Source: Microbacterium hominis (GTDB taxonomy: Bacteria > Actinomycetota > Actinomycetes > Actinomycetales > Microbacteriaceae). Taken from it: a DNA stretch of 64,000 bases. The stretch covers positions 1,550,001 through 1,614,000 of the forward strand of contig NZ_CP054038.1 of assembly GCF_013282805.1 (NCBI RefSeq). The letters are read 5' to 3'. Of this stretch, positions 43,519 to 52,041 are shown in pieces. The position numbers and the translations under genes are program-made. Below the pieces are notes generated by a model, which saw only the letters and a list, made by a program, of their open reading frames with translations, was not told where the DNA came from and did no database searches. Each line of letters opens with the position of its first letter. Position 1 is the first letter of the stretch.

Positions 43519-44399
43519 CCGCGGGCCTCCCGTGGCGCCATGCCCATCCACGCCCGCGCGGCGAGCCCGGCCTTCACCGGGTCGGGAACGCGCACCCGCT
43601 CGCCGTCGGCGGGGGAGCGACGCAGCCGCCGCGACAGCTCGGCGAACAGGTCGTGGGCGGCCGTGACGGCGCGGCGGCAGTCGGCGGGGAGGTCCGGGAT
43701 GACGGCGGCTGCGGCGTCGAGATCGGCGTCGATGCGATCGAGCACGTCGATGCGCGTGACGCCGTCGTGGAGGCCGAGGTAGTCCCTGCCGAGCGAGACC
43801 TCGTCGTGGTCGAGATCACGCAGGAAGTTCACGTCCTGGAAGGCGCGACCCAGGCGCCGTGCCCCGTCGACGAGCGCGGGGGCAGCGGTCGCGGGCTGCG
43901 CGGTGTCGGCGCCGACGAAGACCTGGAGGCACATGAGGCCGACCACCTCGGCCGAGCCGTAGACGTACGCGTCGTGCGATGCGCCGTCGTGGTGCGTGGT
44001 GGTCAGATCGGTGCGCATCGAGGCGAAGAACGGCCGGATCAGGTCGTCGCCGATGCCGCAGGATCGGGCGGTGCGCGCGAAGGCGTGCACCACCAGGTTG
44101 GCGCTGAAGCCGCGCGCGACCGCGGCGAGGGTCTCGGCCTCGAGGTCGTCGAGCACGCGGCGCAGCTCCGACTCGGGGAGCCCCGCGGCGGCGGCGGGGC
44201 CGTCGACGATCTCGTCAGCCACCCGCACCAGCGCGTACACGTTGCGCACATGCGGGCGCGGGCGCGGGCCGAGCAGTCGCGAGGCGAGCCCGAACGACGT
44301 CGAGTACCGCGAGATCACGGTGGCGGCGGCGTCCTCGGCCGTGCGGTCGTAGAGGGCGAGGGCGTCTGCCACCGAGGGGGCCGTACGCGGTGCGGTCAC
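43515..44399 (-). CDS. crtB: Phytoene synthase
   Basis: 294 residues of the squalene/phytoene synthase family. Two aspartate-rich sites are D-E-I-V-D (about residue 61) and R-D-L-D-H-D-E (about 200). It joins two geranylgeranyl diphosphate molecules head to head to give phytoene. GTG 44399 overlaps the crtE stop by four bases. Confidence 0.93.
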   Translation of the reverse strand: MTAPRTAPSVADALALYDRTAEDAAATVISRYSTSFGLASRLLGPRPRPHVRNVYALVRVADEIVDGPAAAAGLPESELRRVLDDLEAETLAAVARGFSANLVVHAFARTARSCGIGDDLIRPFFASMRTDLTTTHHDGASHDAYVYGSAEVVGLMCLQVFVGADTAQPATAAPALVDGARRLGRAFQDVNFLRDLDHDEVSLGRDYLGLHDGVTRIDVLDRIDADLDAAAAVIPDLPADCRRAVTAAHDLFAELSRRLRRSPADGERVRVPDPVKAGLAARAWMGMAPREARG

Positions 44400-45448
44400 G
44401 GGATGCGTCCTTCCACGGCATCGGCGATCGCACGCAGGATGCCGCCGGCGGCCACCGGCAGCGCCGGGTCGTCGGCGATGTCGCGCGCACGTCGCAGGTC
44501 GTCATCGATGAGCGTACGCAATCGGGCGCGTGCGCCGCTCTTCTCGAGCACCCGCTGCGCCTCCCGCACCGCGATCGGTCCGGTCGGCGCGAGCGCGAGG
44601 GCTGAATCGACGTGCGGCTGCAGGTCGGTCTGCCGCGCGAGGGCGACCAGCGGCGTGCGCTTGGATTCGCGCAGGTCGACTCCGGCTTCGCGGCCCGCCT
44701 GCTCCTCCGTGCCGAAGGCGCCGATGAGATCGTCGACGAGCTGGAAGGCCACCCCGAGTCGCCCTGCCGCGTGGTCGAGCAGCGCAAGCGCCTCGATCGA
44801 GGCTCCGGCGATGACGGCGCCGGCGCGCAGCGGTGCGCTGAAGGAGTAGACTGCCGTCTTCTGGAAGGCCGTCGTGAGCAGTTCGTCGGTCGCCGCCCAT
44901 TCCCCGCCGACGCTGTTCTCTACGTCGGCGAGCTCCCCGGCGGCCGAGACGTAGACCGCCTCGTCGAAGATGTCGAGCACGCGTTCGCGCAGATCGGGGT
45001 CGAGGTCGGCGCGGACGATCTCCCGCCCCGCCTCATGCAGCAGCAGGTCGCCCGCGAGGATCGCGGCTGCATCGCCGAGGACCGCCGCCGCTGCGGCATC
45101 CACGCCCCGTGCCGCGGCGCGCAGGCGGAACTCACCGCCCACGTTCGGGATGCCGCGGCGCACCGTGTCGTGGTCGATCACGTCGTCGTGCACGACGAAC
45201 GCCGCGTGGAGGAGCTCGAAGGCGGCAGCCACCCGGACCAGACCCGGCCGGCGGTCCGCTTCGCCTCCGAACGCGTCGAACGCCGCGCACACGAGCGCCG
45301 GGCGGAAGCGTTTGCCGCCCTGCGCCGCGCGGCTGAGCGCCCCGGCCAGATCGGGGAACGCCCCGCCCAGGGGCGCGGCGCGGTCGCGCACGCCCGCGAG
45401 GGCGCGTTCGACCGCTGCATCGGCGTCGGGATGGGCGGGGAAGGGCAT
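44396..45448 (-). CDS. crtE: Geranylgeranyl diphosphate synthase
   Basis: 350 residues of the polyprenyl synthetase family. G-G-K-R-F-R-P binds isopentenyl diphosphate; the first aspartate motif is H-D-D-V-I-D-H-D (about residue 97). The second is L-V-D-D-L-I-G-A-F-G, in which the usual third aspartate is glycine, as in actinobacterial IdsA/CrtE enzymes. It supplies C20 precursor for phytoene. The ATG overlaps the idi stop by one base (TGATG). Confidence 0.92.
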   Translation of the reverse strand: MPFPAHPDADAAVERALAGVRDRAAPLGGAFPDLAGALSRAAQGGKRFRPALVCAAFDAFGGEADRRPGLVRVAAAFELLHAAFVVHDDVIDHDTVRRGIPNVGGEFRLRAAARGVDAAAAAVLGDAAAILAGDLLLHEAGREIVRADLDPDLRERVLDIFDEAVYVSAAGELADVENSVGGEWAATDELLTTAFQKTAVYSFSAPLRAGAVIAGASIEALALLDHAAGRLGVAFQLVDDLIGAFGTEEQAGREAGVDLRESKRTPLVALARQTDLQPHVDSALALAPTGPIAVREAQRVLEKSGARARLRTLIDDDLRRARDIADDPALPVAAGGILRAIADAVEGRIP

Positions 45449-45999
45449 CAGGACGCCTGTCGCTGAGCGGGGACGCGGCCGAACAGGTGCAGCTGCTGCG
45501 CTTGGAGGACCAGCCACGGGCTGAAGGCCCAGGGCGTGGCGTCGAGGGCGGTGGCGAGGTCGCGGGGGTCGACCCAGCGGGCATCCACCACTTCGAGGGG
45601 GTTGAGGACGGGCTCGCCGACCGCGCGCGCGGTGTACACCGGGCAGATCTCGTGCTCGACGATGCCGTTGACGTCGACCGCGCGGTAGCGGAACAGCGGC
45701 AGGGCCAGCTCGATGTCGGCGAGCGTCAGGCCCAGCTCGTACTCGGCGCGGCGGTGCACGGCCTGCAGCACGCGCTCGGCGGGCTTGGGATGTCCGCAGA
45801 AGGAGTTGCTCCAGACCCCGGGCCAGGTCGTCTTGCCCAGTGCCCGGCGGGTCACGAGCACCTGGCCCTCCTCGTTCATCACGTGGCACGAGAAAGCCAG
45901 GTGGAGCGCGGTATCCGTGCCGTGCACGCTCGACTTGGGCGCGGTGCCGATGGCGCGGCCGTCGTCATCGAGGAGGACGACATGGTCGGTGTCGGTCAT
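45448..45999 (-). CDS. idi: Isopentenyl-diphosphate delta-isomerase (type I)
   Basis: 183 residues of the Nudix-fold type I isomerase. The catalytic cysteine lies in N-S-F-C-G-H-P (about residue 67). The metal and acid residues lie in E-H-E-I-C-P-V-Y (about 115). It interconverts IPP and DMAPP, both needed here, since lycopene elongation to C50 consumes DMAPP. It heads the crt operon. ATG 45999 has GGAGGG five bases upstream; the longer frame is a shadow. A candidate operator lies just before it. Confidence 0.93.
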   Translation of the reverse strand: MTDTDHVVLLDDDGRAIGTAPKSSVHGTDTALHLAFSCHVMNEEGQVLVTRRALGKTTWPGVWSNSFCGHPKPAERVLQAVHRRAEYELGLTLADIELALPLFRYRAVDVNGIVEHEICPVYTARAVGEPVLNPLEVVDARWVDPRDLATALDATPWAFSPWLVLQAQQLHLFGRVPAQRQAS

Positions 46000-46011
46000 A
46001 GATCCCTCCAA

Positions 46012-46032
46012 TTTGCTAGCTTGGCTAGCGAT
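46012..46032. promoter_or_regulatory. Candidate MarR operator between idi-crt operon and regulator gene
   Basis: An inverted repeat of two nine-base arms (46012-46020 and 46024-46032) around a three-base centre, with GCTAGC perfect in both arms. CTAG is rare in high-GC genomes, and two copies nine bases apart are notable. It lies 13 bases before the idi start codon and 43 before the MarR ATG, a suitable place for repression of idi and for autoregulation. Confidence 0.6.
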
Positions 46033-46074
46033 CTGCGTCTGTCGATGATACAAGGGAGGGGAGGGGGTGTCCAC

Positions 46075-46569
46075 ATGTCCGAACCCTATGTGGCCGAAGC
46101 GGAATTCGAGCCGCGCACCACGCACGACCGCGCCGTGATGGGGGTGCTGCAGGCCGTGCGCGCGTTCAGCGACGCGATGGATCGCATGAACGGCGGTATG
46201 AAGGGCGACATGGAGATGAACGCCACCGATCTGGCCGCCCTGCGCATGCTCATCATGCGCGAGCAGCGCGGTGACGCGGTGAGCCCCCACGATCTGGCGA
46301 CCCACCTGCGGATCTCCACCGCCTCGACGACGAAGATGCTCGACCGCCTCACCGAGTCGGGGCACGTGCGGCGTCGGCCGCACCCCACGGACCGTCGTGC
46401 GCGGATCGTGGTGCTCACCGACGAGTCGCGGCGCACGTTCTTCCACCACTTCGGCGCACGGCTGCAGGAGATGCGCCTGGTGGCGATCCGCTATACGGAT
46501 GACGAGCTTGCCGTCATCGCGCGGTTCCTGGCGGAGATGGGTGAGGCGATCGATCCTCCGGGGGCGTGA
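46075..46569 (+). CDS. MarR family transcriptional regulator of the carotenoid operon
   Basis: 164 residues with a winged-helix domain: helix-turn-helix around L-A-T-H-L-R-I-S-T-A-S-T-T-K-M (about residues 76-90) and a wing at R-R-P-H-P-T-D-R-R-A. The ATG is preceded by GGGAGGGGAGG. It is divergent from idi-crt. In Corynebacterium glutamicum a MarR protein, CrtR, sits divergent to crtE, represses it and responds to geranylgeranyl diphosphate. By position and family this is probably the same kind of switch, but the ligand is inferred. Confidence 0.85.
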   Translation: MSEPYVAEAEFEPRTTHDRAVMGVLQAVRAFSDAMDRMNGGMKGDMEMNATDLAALRMLIMREQRGDAVSPHDLATHLRISTASTTKMLDRLTESGHVRRRPHPTDRRARIVVLTDESRRTFFHHFGARLQEMRLVAIRYTDDELAVIARFLAEMGEAIDPPGA

Positions 46570-46588
46570 TCGCCAGAGCAGGTGCCGA

Positions 46589-46626
46589 GAGCGAAGGGTG
46601 AGCACAATGCTCAGCGGGCTTCGCTC
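46589..46626. repeat. Two-part hairpin after the MarR gene
   Basis: Eight-base outer arms (46589-46596 with 46619-46626) enclose a six-base inner stem (46599-46604 with 46608-46613). It starts 20 bases after the MarR stop and just precedes a canonical terminator. It may be a back-up terminator or 3' RNA-stability element. Confidence 0.45.
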
Positions 46627-46633
46627 GAAATGC

Positions 46634-46672
46634 GAAGAAGGCGCCCCGTGACCGGGACGCCTTCTTCATTTT
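46634..46672 (+). terminator. Rho-independent terminator of the MarR gene
   Basis: A ten-base stem (46634-46643 with 46658-46667), extended inside by three more pairs, followed by ATTTTGTT. The T-rich tail gives plus-strand direction. The hairpin also lies directly past the 3' end of the tRNA on the minus strand. Confidence 0.85.
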
Positions 46673-46673
46673 G

Positions 46674-46747
46674 TTGCGGGGACAGGATTTGAACCTGCGA
46701 CCTCTGGGTTATGAGCCCAGCGAGCTACCGAGCTGCTCCACCCCGCG
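46674..46747 (-). tRNA. Initiator tRNA-fMet (anticodon CAT)
   Basis: A 74-base cloverleaf on the minus strand. The anticodon loop reads CTCATAA between CTGGG and CCCAG. Initiator marks are the C1 to A72 mismatch at the acceptor end and the run of G:C pairs next to the anticodon loop. The T loop is TTCAAAT. The CCA end is not encoded. A promoter lies just upstream, and a hairpin follows the 3' end. Confidence 0.95.
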
Positions 46748-46759
46748 GCACAAGAAGTG

Positions 46760-46789
46760 AGCCTAGCACGGATTCTGGGCGTTGCCCAA
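46760..46789 (-). promoter_or_regulatory. Promoter of tRNA-fMet
   Basis: On the minus strand, a -35 box TTGGGC (46784-46789) and a -10 box TAGGCT (46760-46765) are separated by 18 bases. Transcription would start a few bases before the tRNA 5' end at 46747. This is the clearest two-box promoter in the window. Confidence 0.75.
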
Positions 46790-46869
46790 TCGGCGCGGTC
46801 GGCCAGTTGCCGTCACGGTGTGCGGACACCAGGATGGGGGGATCGATCCGGCCTGGAGAGGAGCCAGCG

Positions 46870-47676
46870 ATGTCCGTCGCGGTCGCCGTCGCGCAGTTCT
46901 CACCGATCGCCGATCGCGCCGCGAACCTCGTCACCCTGGCCGCAATGACCGCCACCGCCGCAGATCGCGGTGCGCGCGTCATCGTCTTCCCCGAGTACTC
47001 GAGCTACTTCGTGGATCCTTTCGACGCGTCGCTGGCGGAGAATGCCGAGCCGCTCGACGGGCCGTTCACGGCCGCCCTCGCAGCCCTGGCTGCTCGCCAC
47101 GGCGTGCTGGTGGTGGCGGGGCTGGTCGAGGCGGGGGACGAGCCCGGACGCGTGCGCAACGCCGTCGTCGCCGTGGATGCCGCGGGCGTGCGCGCGGTGT
47201 ACCGAAAACTCCACCTCTACGACGCCTTCGGTCAGCGCGAGTCGGACTGGATCGAGCCGGGAAGCATCGCCGACGCCGAGACGTTCGAGATCGACGGCAT
47301 GCGGTTCGGGATGATGACCTGCTACGACCTGCGGTTCCCAGAGGTCGGGCGACTGCTCGCGGACGCCGGCGCCGATGTCGTCCTCGTGCCCGCCGAGTGG
47401 GTGCGCGGTCCGCTCAAGGAGCATCACTGGCGCACTCTCCTGCACGCGCGCGCGATCGAGAACACCGTCTTCATGGCGGCCGCGGACCACCCCCCGCCCC
47501 TGGGCGTGGGGAACTCGATGATCGTCGATCCGCTGGGCGTGGAGATCGCGGCGGTGGGAACCGGCACCGACGTGGCCGTCGCGCACCTGGATCCCGGGCA
47601 GATCGAGCGCGTGCGCCGGGTGAACCCGGCACTCCGGCTGCGCCGGTTCGCGGTCGCGCCCCGGCCCGGGGTGTGA
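46870..47676 (+). CDS. Carbon-nitrogen hydrolase (nitrilase superfamily amidase)
   Basis: 268 residues with the Glu-Lys-Cys triad: F-P-E-Y-S-S (about residue 42), Y-R-K-L-H-L-Y-D (about 112) and M-M-T-C-Y-D-L-R-F-P-E (about 145). The C-Y-D-L-R-F pattern is that of the Nit1/Nit2 branch, which includes deaminated-glutathione amidase and omega-amidase. The ATG is preceded by GGAGAGGAG. The convergent aminotransferase ends four bases away. An omega-amidase next to a KAT-type aminotransferase would make chemical sense, but they are on opposite strands. Confidence 0.88.
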   Translation: MSVAVAVAQFSPIADRAANLVTLAAMTATAADRGARVIVFPEYSSYFVDPFDASLAENAEPLDGPFTAALAALAARHGVLVVAGLVEAGDEPGRVRNAVVAVDAAGVRAVYRKLHLYDAFGQRESDWIEPGSIADAETFEIDGMRFGMMTCYDLRFPEVGRLLADAGADVVLVPAEWVRGPLKEHHWRTLLHARAIENTVFMAAADHPPPLGVGNSMIVDPLGVEIAAVGTGTDVAVAHLDPGQIERVRRVNPALRLRRFAVAPRPGV

Positions 47677-47680
47677 GCGC

Positions 47681-48889
47681 TCAGCCCGTCGGCCGCAGCC
47701 GCTCCAGCCGGGCGGCGGCATCTTCGAGCACCTCGAGGCGCTTGCAGGCGGCGAAGCGCACCAGGGTGGCGTAGTCCGCGCGATGCTCGGGGGTCGTGAA
47801 CGCGGTGAGCGGGATCGCGACCACGCCGGCTCGCTCCGGGAGCGCGCGGCAGAACGCCGCGGCGTCGACCGCGCCCAGCGGCGCGACATCGGCGACGGTG
47901 AAGTACGAGCCCGCCGGGGTGGACACCGTCATCCCCGCGGCCCGCAGCCCGGCACCGAGCAGGTCGCGGCGGGCGCGCAGCGCGTCGCGGACGCCGGCGA
48001 AGAACGCGTCCGGCAGACGCAGCCCGGCCGCGATCGCCGGCTGGAAAGGGCTTCCGCTCACATACGTCAGGTACTGCTTGACAGCCAGCACCGCGTCGAT
48101 GAGGTCGGCGGGACCGGTCGCCCACCCGATCTTCCACCCGGTCGTGGAGAAGGTCTTGCCGCCCGAGGAGATCGAGATGGTGCGCTCTCGCGCACCCGGC
48201 AGGGTCGCCAGCGGCACGTGCGGGGCCTCGAAGGCGAGGTGCTCGTAGACCTCGTCGGTGATGATGAAGGCGTCGTGGCGCTCTGCGAGCTGCACGATCG
48301 CGGTGCGGACCTCGGGCGCGAACACCGCGCCGGTGGGATTGTGCGGATCGTTCACGATGATCGCGCGCGTGCGAGCGCCCACCGCCGCGGCGAGCCGCTC
48401 GAGGTCGGGCTGGAAGTCGGGCCACGCGACCGGCACCGTGACCAAGCGGGCGCCCGCCAGCGCCACGATCGCGGCGTAGGCGTCGTAATAGGGCTCGAAG
48501 ACGACCACCTCGTCGCCCGGGTCGTCGATCAGCGCCAGCAGCGTCGCCGCCAGCGCTTCGGTCGCGCCGGCGGTGACGAGCACCTCGCGCTCCGGATCGA
48601 GTGTGAGACCGTAGAAGCGCTGCTGGTGCTCGGCGATCGCGCTGCGCAGGTCGGGGATGCCGCGCCCGGGCGGATACTGGTTCGCCCCGTCGGCGATCGC
48701 GCGGCGCGCGGCGTCGAGGACGACGGCGGGGCCGTCCTCGTCGGGGAAGCCCTGACCGAGATTGATCGCCCCGGTTCGCACCGCGAGGGCCGACATCTCC
48801 GCGAAGATGGTGGGACGGATCGTTCCATCCGCGTCGGCGAGGCCGGCGCCGACGGCGGCGTGCAGCCAGGATCCGGGAATCTGTCGCAT
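47681..48889 (-). CDS. Class I/II PLP-dependent aminotransferase (YbdL/KAT-like)
   Basis: 402 residues. Landmarks are I-N-L-G-Q-G-F-P-D (about residue 36), N-D-P-H-N-P-T-G (about 180), D-E-V-Y-E-H and the lysine in S-S-G-G-K-T-F-S-T-T-G-W-K (about 247). This set is typical of methionine/glutamine/kynurenine aminotransferases; a mycobacterial relative is also listed as a DapC candidate. The substrate is therefore open, and dapC at 1836 is the likelier lysine enzyme. ATG 48889 was chosen; the frame extends upstream without conserved content. Confidence 0.88.
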   Translation of the reverse strand: MRQIPGSWLHAAVGAGLADADGTIRPTIFAEMSALAVRTGAINLGQGFPDEDGPAVVLDAARRAIADGANQYPPGRGIPDLRSAIAEHQQRFYGLTLDPEREVLVTAGATEALAATLLALIDDPGDEVVVFEPYYDAYAAIVALAGARLVTVPVAWPDFQPDLERLAAAVGARTRAIIVNDPHNPTGAVFAPEVRTAIVQLAERHDAFIITDEVYEHLAFEAPHVPLATLPGARERTISISSGGKTFSTTGWKIGWATGPADLIDAVLAVKQYLTYVSGSPFQPAIAAGLRLPDAFFAGVRDALRARRDLLGAGLRAAGMTVSTPAGSYFTVADVAPLGAVDAAAFCRALPERAGVVAIPLTAFTTPEHRADYATLVRFAACKRLEVLEDAAARLERLRPTG

Positions 48890-48939
48890 CGGATCACGGT
48901 AGCGGACGCCGTTGCGGAGGTTGCCGGTGCCGCGCGGCC

Positions 48940-49013
48940 CGTTCAGACGGTTCGCATAGCGCAGTCGCGGCGCGGGCATAAGAAACGCACAGGATCGCGC
49001 GGCAGTCTGAACG
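48940..49013. repeat. Spaced inverted repeat upstream of the HtrA gene
   Basis: Nine-base arms CGTTCAGAC (48940-48948) and GTCTGAACG (49005-49013) are separated by 56 bases, in the 145-base gap between the divergent aminotransferase and HtrA genes. They could be paired operator half-sites or form a leader stem. I see no clear promoter boxes. Confidence 0.4.
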
Positions 49014-49034
49014 CGGTTGGCAGAAGGAGCATCG

Positions 49035-50708
49035 ATGAGCGACAACACGGGCGATCGCCCGGCAGACCAGACCCCCCAGGACCCGCAGTCGTACGAGCCC
49101 GCAGCGCCCGCGGAGGCCGCAGCGCCCGCAGCGCCCGCAGAGGCCGCAGAGCCTGCAGCGCCCGCGGCGTCGGCCGCACCGTCGGCCGCGTCCGGCTCCG
49201 CGCCGGCGGCCACCCCGAACCCCGGGCCGCCGGCGGCACCGGGCGCCGCGCCGGCGGCTCCGAGCGTCGGCGGCTACTCGGGCCGGATCCCCCCGCGACC
49301 TGCACCCCCCGGCGCCGCGCCGACGGGCGCCCAGCCGGTGTACGCACCGCCCGCCGGCTACGGCCGAGGTCCGGCATCCCCGTCGGCACCTGCCCACCCG
49401 GGCGCGGCCCACGGTGCCGCGTTCGGTGTGGGGCCCGGCCAGGTCCAGCCGACGCTCCCCATCGGGGCCGCGCCTGCCACGGGGGCCGTCGCCACCGCCG
49501 AGGCTCCGCGCAGGAGATCGCCCGGTCGCGTGGTCGGTCTCATCGTCGCCGCGGCGCTGGTCGGAGGCGCGGCGGGTCTGGGCGGCGCCTGGGTCGGGGT
49601 GAATCTGTTCAGCCCGACCGGCACCGCACCTGCCGCCGGCCCGGTCACGGTCACCGTCAACGACACCGAGTCCGTGAACCAGACCACCGCGATCGCCGCG
49701 AAGGTCGTCCCCAGCGTCGTCACCATCGCCGCCTCCAGCGGCAGCGGCAGCGGCACCGGTTCCGGGGTCGTCCTCAGCGATGACGGCTACGTCGTCACCA
49801 ACACGCACGTGGTGACCCTCGACGGCGCCACCGGCGACGCCGCGATCCGCGTGACCACCTCCGAGGGGCGCGTCTTCGATGCGGAGGTCGTCGGCACCGA
49901 CCCGACCTACGATCTCGCGGTCATCAAGCTCGAGGGCGCCACCGACCTCACGCCCATCGACTTCGCCGACTCGTCCGAGCTCAACGTGGGCGACACCACG
50001 ATCGCCGTGGGTGCCCCGCTCGGCCTGTCGAACACGGTGACGACGGGCATCGTCAGCGCGCTGAACCGCTCGATCGAGATCGCCTCCTCGGCGGCGCCCG
50101 ACTCCTCCGACACGAACGAGGACGACGGCGAGAGCGACGGCGGGCAGACGCCTCCGTTCCAGTTCGACTTCGGGCAGGGCCAGTCGCAGTCGCAGAGCAC
50201 CGAGTCGATCAAGATCGCGGTGATCCAGACCGACGCGGCCATCAACCCCGGCAACTCCGGTGGCGCCCTGGTCGACGCTGACGGCGCCCTCATCGGCATC
50301 AACGTCGCGATCGCCTCCGCAGGCTCCTCGAGCGGGCAGGCCGGCTCCATCGGCGTGGGCTTCGCGATCCCGTCCGATGTCGTCGAGCGCGTCACCGGCG
50401 AGATCATCGAATCCGGCTCGGCCAGCCACGGACTGCTCGGCGCGAGCGTCGTGTCGGCCGCCGCCCTCGAGGACGCCGACATCACGGGCGCGTACATCGA
50501 CTCCGTCGTCGACGGCGGCGCCGCGGCGGCAGCCGGGCTGCAGTCGGGCGACATCGTGACGGGCTTCAACGGGGTTCCGATCACCGACTCGGTCGACCTC
50601 ACCGCGCAGGTGCGCGCGGCGGCGGCGGGCAGCGATGCGACCGTCACCTACGTCCGCGACGGCGAGACGCGCACGGTCGATGTGACCCTCGGAGCGCTGG
50701 ACCAGTAG
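49035..50708 (+). CDS. HtrA/DegP-like trypsin-family serine protease with PDZ domain
   Basis: 557 residues. A 160-residue cytoplasmic Ala/Pro/Gly-rich N-terminus is followed by a membrane helix (about 165-188). The protease domain has the triad H in T-N-T-H-V-V (about 257), D in Y-D-L-A-V-I-K-L (about 293) and S in G-N-S-G-G-A-L (about 407). A PDZ domain closes the protein (about 460-545). It probably degrades or processes misfolded envelope proteins. A Gln/Ser- and acid-rich insert lies at about 355-390. ATG 49035 has AGAAGGAG upstream. Confidence 0.93.
   Translation: MSDNTGDRPADQTPQDPQSYEPAAPAEAAAPAAPAEAAEPAAPAASAAPSAASGSAPAATPNPGPPAAPGAAPAAPSVGGYSGRIPPRPAPPGAAPTGAQPVYAPPAGYGRGPASPSAPAHPGAAHGAAFGVGPGQVQPTLPIGAAPATGAVATAEAPRRRSPGRVVGLIVAAALVGGAAGLGGAWVGVNLFSPTGTAPAAGPVTVTVNDTESVNQTTAIAAKVVPSVVTIAASSGSGSGTGSGVVLSDDGYVVTNTHVVTLDGATGDAAIRVTTSEGRVFDAEVVGTDPTYDLAVIKLEGATDLTPIDFADSSELNVGDTTIAVGAPLGLSNTVTTGIVSALNRSIEIASSAAPDSSDTNEDDGESDGGQTPPFQFDFGQGQSQSQSTESIKIAVIQTDAAINPGNSGGALVDADGALIGINVAIASAGSSSGQAGSIGVGFAIPSDVVERVTGEIIESGSASHGLLGASVVSAAALEDADITGAYIDSVVDGGAAAAAGLQSGDIVTGFNGVPITDSVDLTAQVRAAAAGSDATVTYVRDGETRTVDVTLGALDQ
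49100..49170 (+). repeat. Degenerate GC-rich tandem repeat encoding Ala-Pro-Ala-Glu-Ala units
   Basis: Four to five imperfect copies of a unit close to GCAGCGCCCGCRG lie inside the N-terminal region of the HtrA gene. They give an Ala/Pro-rich linker. Such repeats change length easily by slippage. Confidence 0.55.
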
Positions 50709-50757
50709 CCCGCGTCGTCCACCGGGCCACGACGCCACCCCGCGATAGGCTCGCGGG

Positions 50758-52041
50758 GTGGCGTCCTTCTCGTTCGGCGCGGGCAATGCCGGCAAGCTCG
50801 CCGCGATCCCGCTCTACGCGCTCGGGCGACTGGCCACTCTGCTCGTCCCGCGCGCACGCGACGAATGGGTGTTCGGCTGCGCCGTCGGCGTCGCCGATGG
50901 CGCGCTCGCCCTCTACGAGCGCGCACTCGCCGGCGGCCATCGCGTGCTCTGGCTGACCGGCGATGACCGCGATGCCGCTGAGGCGGCCGCGCGCGGCATC
51001 CCCTCCGTACCCAAGGGTTCGCTCGAGGGCTGGTGGCGCACCGCGCGGGCGCGTGTCGTCGTGGTGACCCACGGCTTCGGCGACGCGAACCGGTACGCCG
51101 TGTCCGGCGCGTTCGTCGTGCAGCTGTGGCACGGCATCCCGCTCAAGCGCATCGGGCTCGATTCCCCCGAGACGCTGCGTCCCCCCGCGCGGATCGCCGC
51201 CCTCGGCGACGGCGCCGCCCTGCTGGCGCGCCGCGCGCTGCGGGCGATGTACCGCGGTGCGGCCGGGCGCATCCGGCTCCTGCCCGCCGCCTCGCACCTC
51301 GTGCGCGGGCGGCTGGAGTCGGCGTTCGGGCTCGACGACACCCGCGTCCCGGTGACCGGCGAGCCCCGCGTCGACGTGCTCTCGCGCGGCACGGCCGCGG
51401 CACGCCGTGCGACGGCGACCCGCGCTCTGGAGCGGCTGATCGGTGAGGCCCCCGCCGGGGCCCGGCTCGTCCTCTACGCGCCGACCTGGCGCGACGGCGC
51501 AGACGACCCCGCGGTGCCCGAGGCCGCGGAGTGGCGGGCGCTGCTCGAGGTGCTCGAGCGCCGCAACGCGGTGCTCGTGATCCGTTCGCACCCGCTGGGC
51601 GCCGGCGATTACCGCCCACCGGTGCCGACGCCGCGCGTCCGTGCGCTCGGCAGCGACCTCGCCGCCGACATCACCCCGCTGCTGCCGGGCTTCGACGTGC
51701 TCGTCACCGACTACTCGTCGCTCGCGTTCGACGCCTCGCTCGTTCCGCTCGCGACGGTCTTCCTCGCACCGGATCTCGACGAGTACGCGGCCCGCCGCGG
51801 TCTCTACGGTCGCTACGCCGACGTCGCCGGAGAGCGGTGGGCGCGCGCCTGGAGCGAGGCGGCCGGACAGCTCGACGCTCTGCTGGGCGATCCCGCCGAG
51901 CACGACCGTCGTATCGACCTCGCGCGCGCGCTCGACGCGCGAGTGCACGACCACCGCGACGGCTCCAACGCCGACAGGGTGTACCGTGCGATCCTGGCGT
52001 CACTGCAGGCCGAGGCCGGCCGCACGAGGGGAGACCGATGA
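50758..52041 (+). CDS. CDP-glycerol glycerophosphotransferase family protein (copy 1)
   Basis: 427 residues of the TagB/TagF GT-B-like family. Conserved spots are L-W-H-G-I-P-L-K-R-I-G (about residue 123) and V-T-D-Y-S-S-L-A-F-D (about 318), which in known enzymes bind acceptor and CDP-glycerol. Such enzymes build poly(glycerol phosphate) or related wall polymers at the inner membrane face. TAGGCT (50746-50751) lies six bases before the GTG, so it is probably leaderless. Its stop overlaps copy 2. Confidence 0.87.
   Translation: MASFSFGAGNAGKLAAIPLYALGRLATLLVPRARDEWVFGCAVGVADGALALYERALAGGHRVLWLTGDDRDAAEAAARGIPSVPKGSLEGWWRTARARVVVVTHGFGDANRYAVSGAFVVQLWHGIPLKRIGLDSPETLRPPARIAALGDGAALLARRALRAMYRGAAGRIRLLPAASHLVRGRLESAFGLDDTRVPVTGEPRVDVLSRGTAAARRATATRALERLIGEAPAGARLVLYAPTWRDGADDPAVPEAAEWRALLEVLERRNAVLVIRSHPLGAGDYRPPVPTPRVRALGSDLAADITPLLPGFDVLVTDYSSLAFDASLVPLATVFLAPDLDEYAARRGLYGRYADVAGERWARAWSEAAGQLDALLGDPAEHDRRIDLARALDARVHDHRDGSNADRVYRAILASLQAEAGRTRGDR

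Noticed and set aside
49100..49170. CRISPR-like repeats
   Set aside because: The copies are contiguous, imperfect and in frame, coding an Ala/Pro linker; there are no spacers or cas genes.
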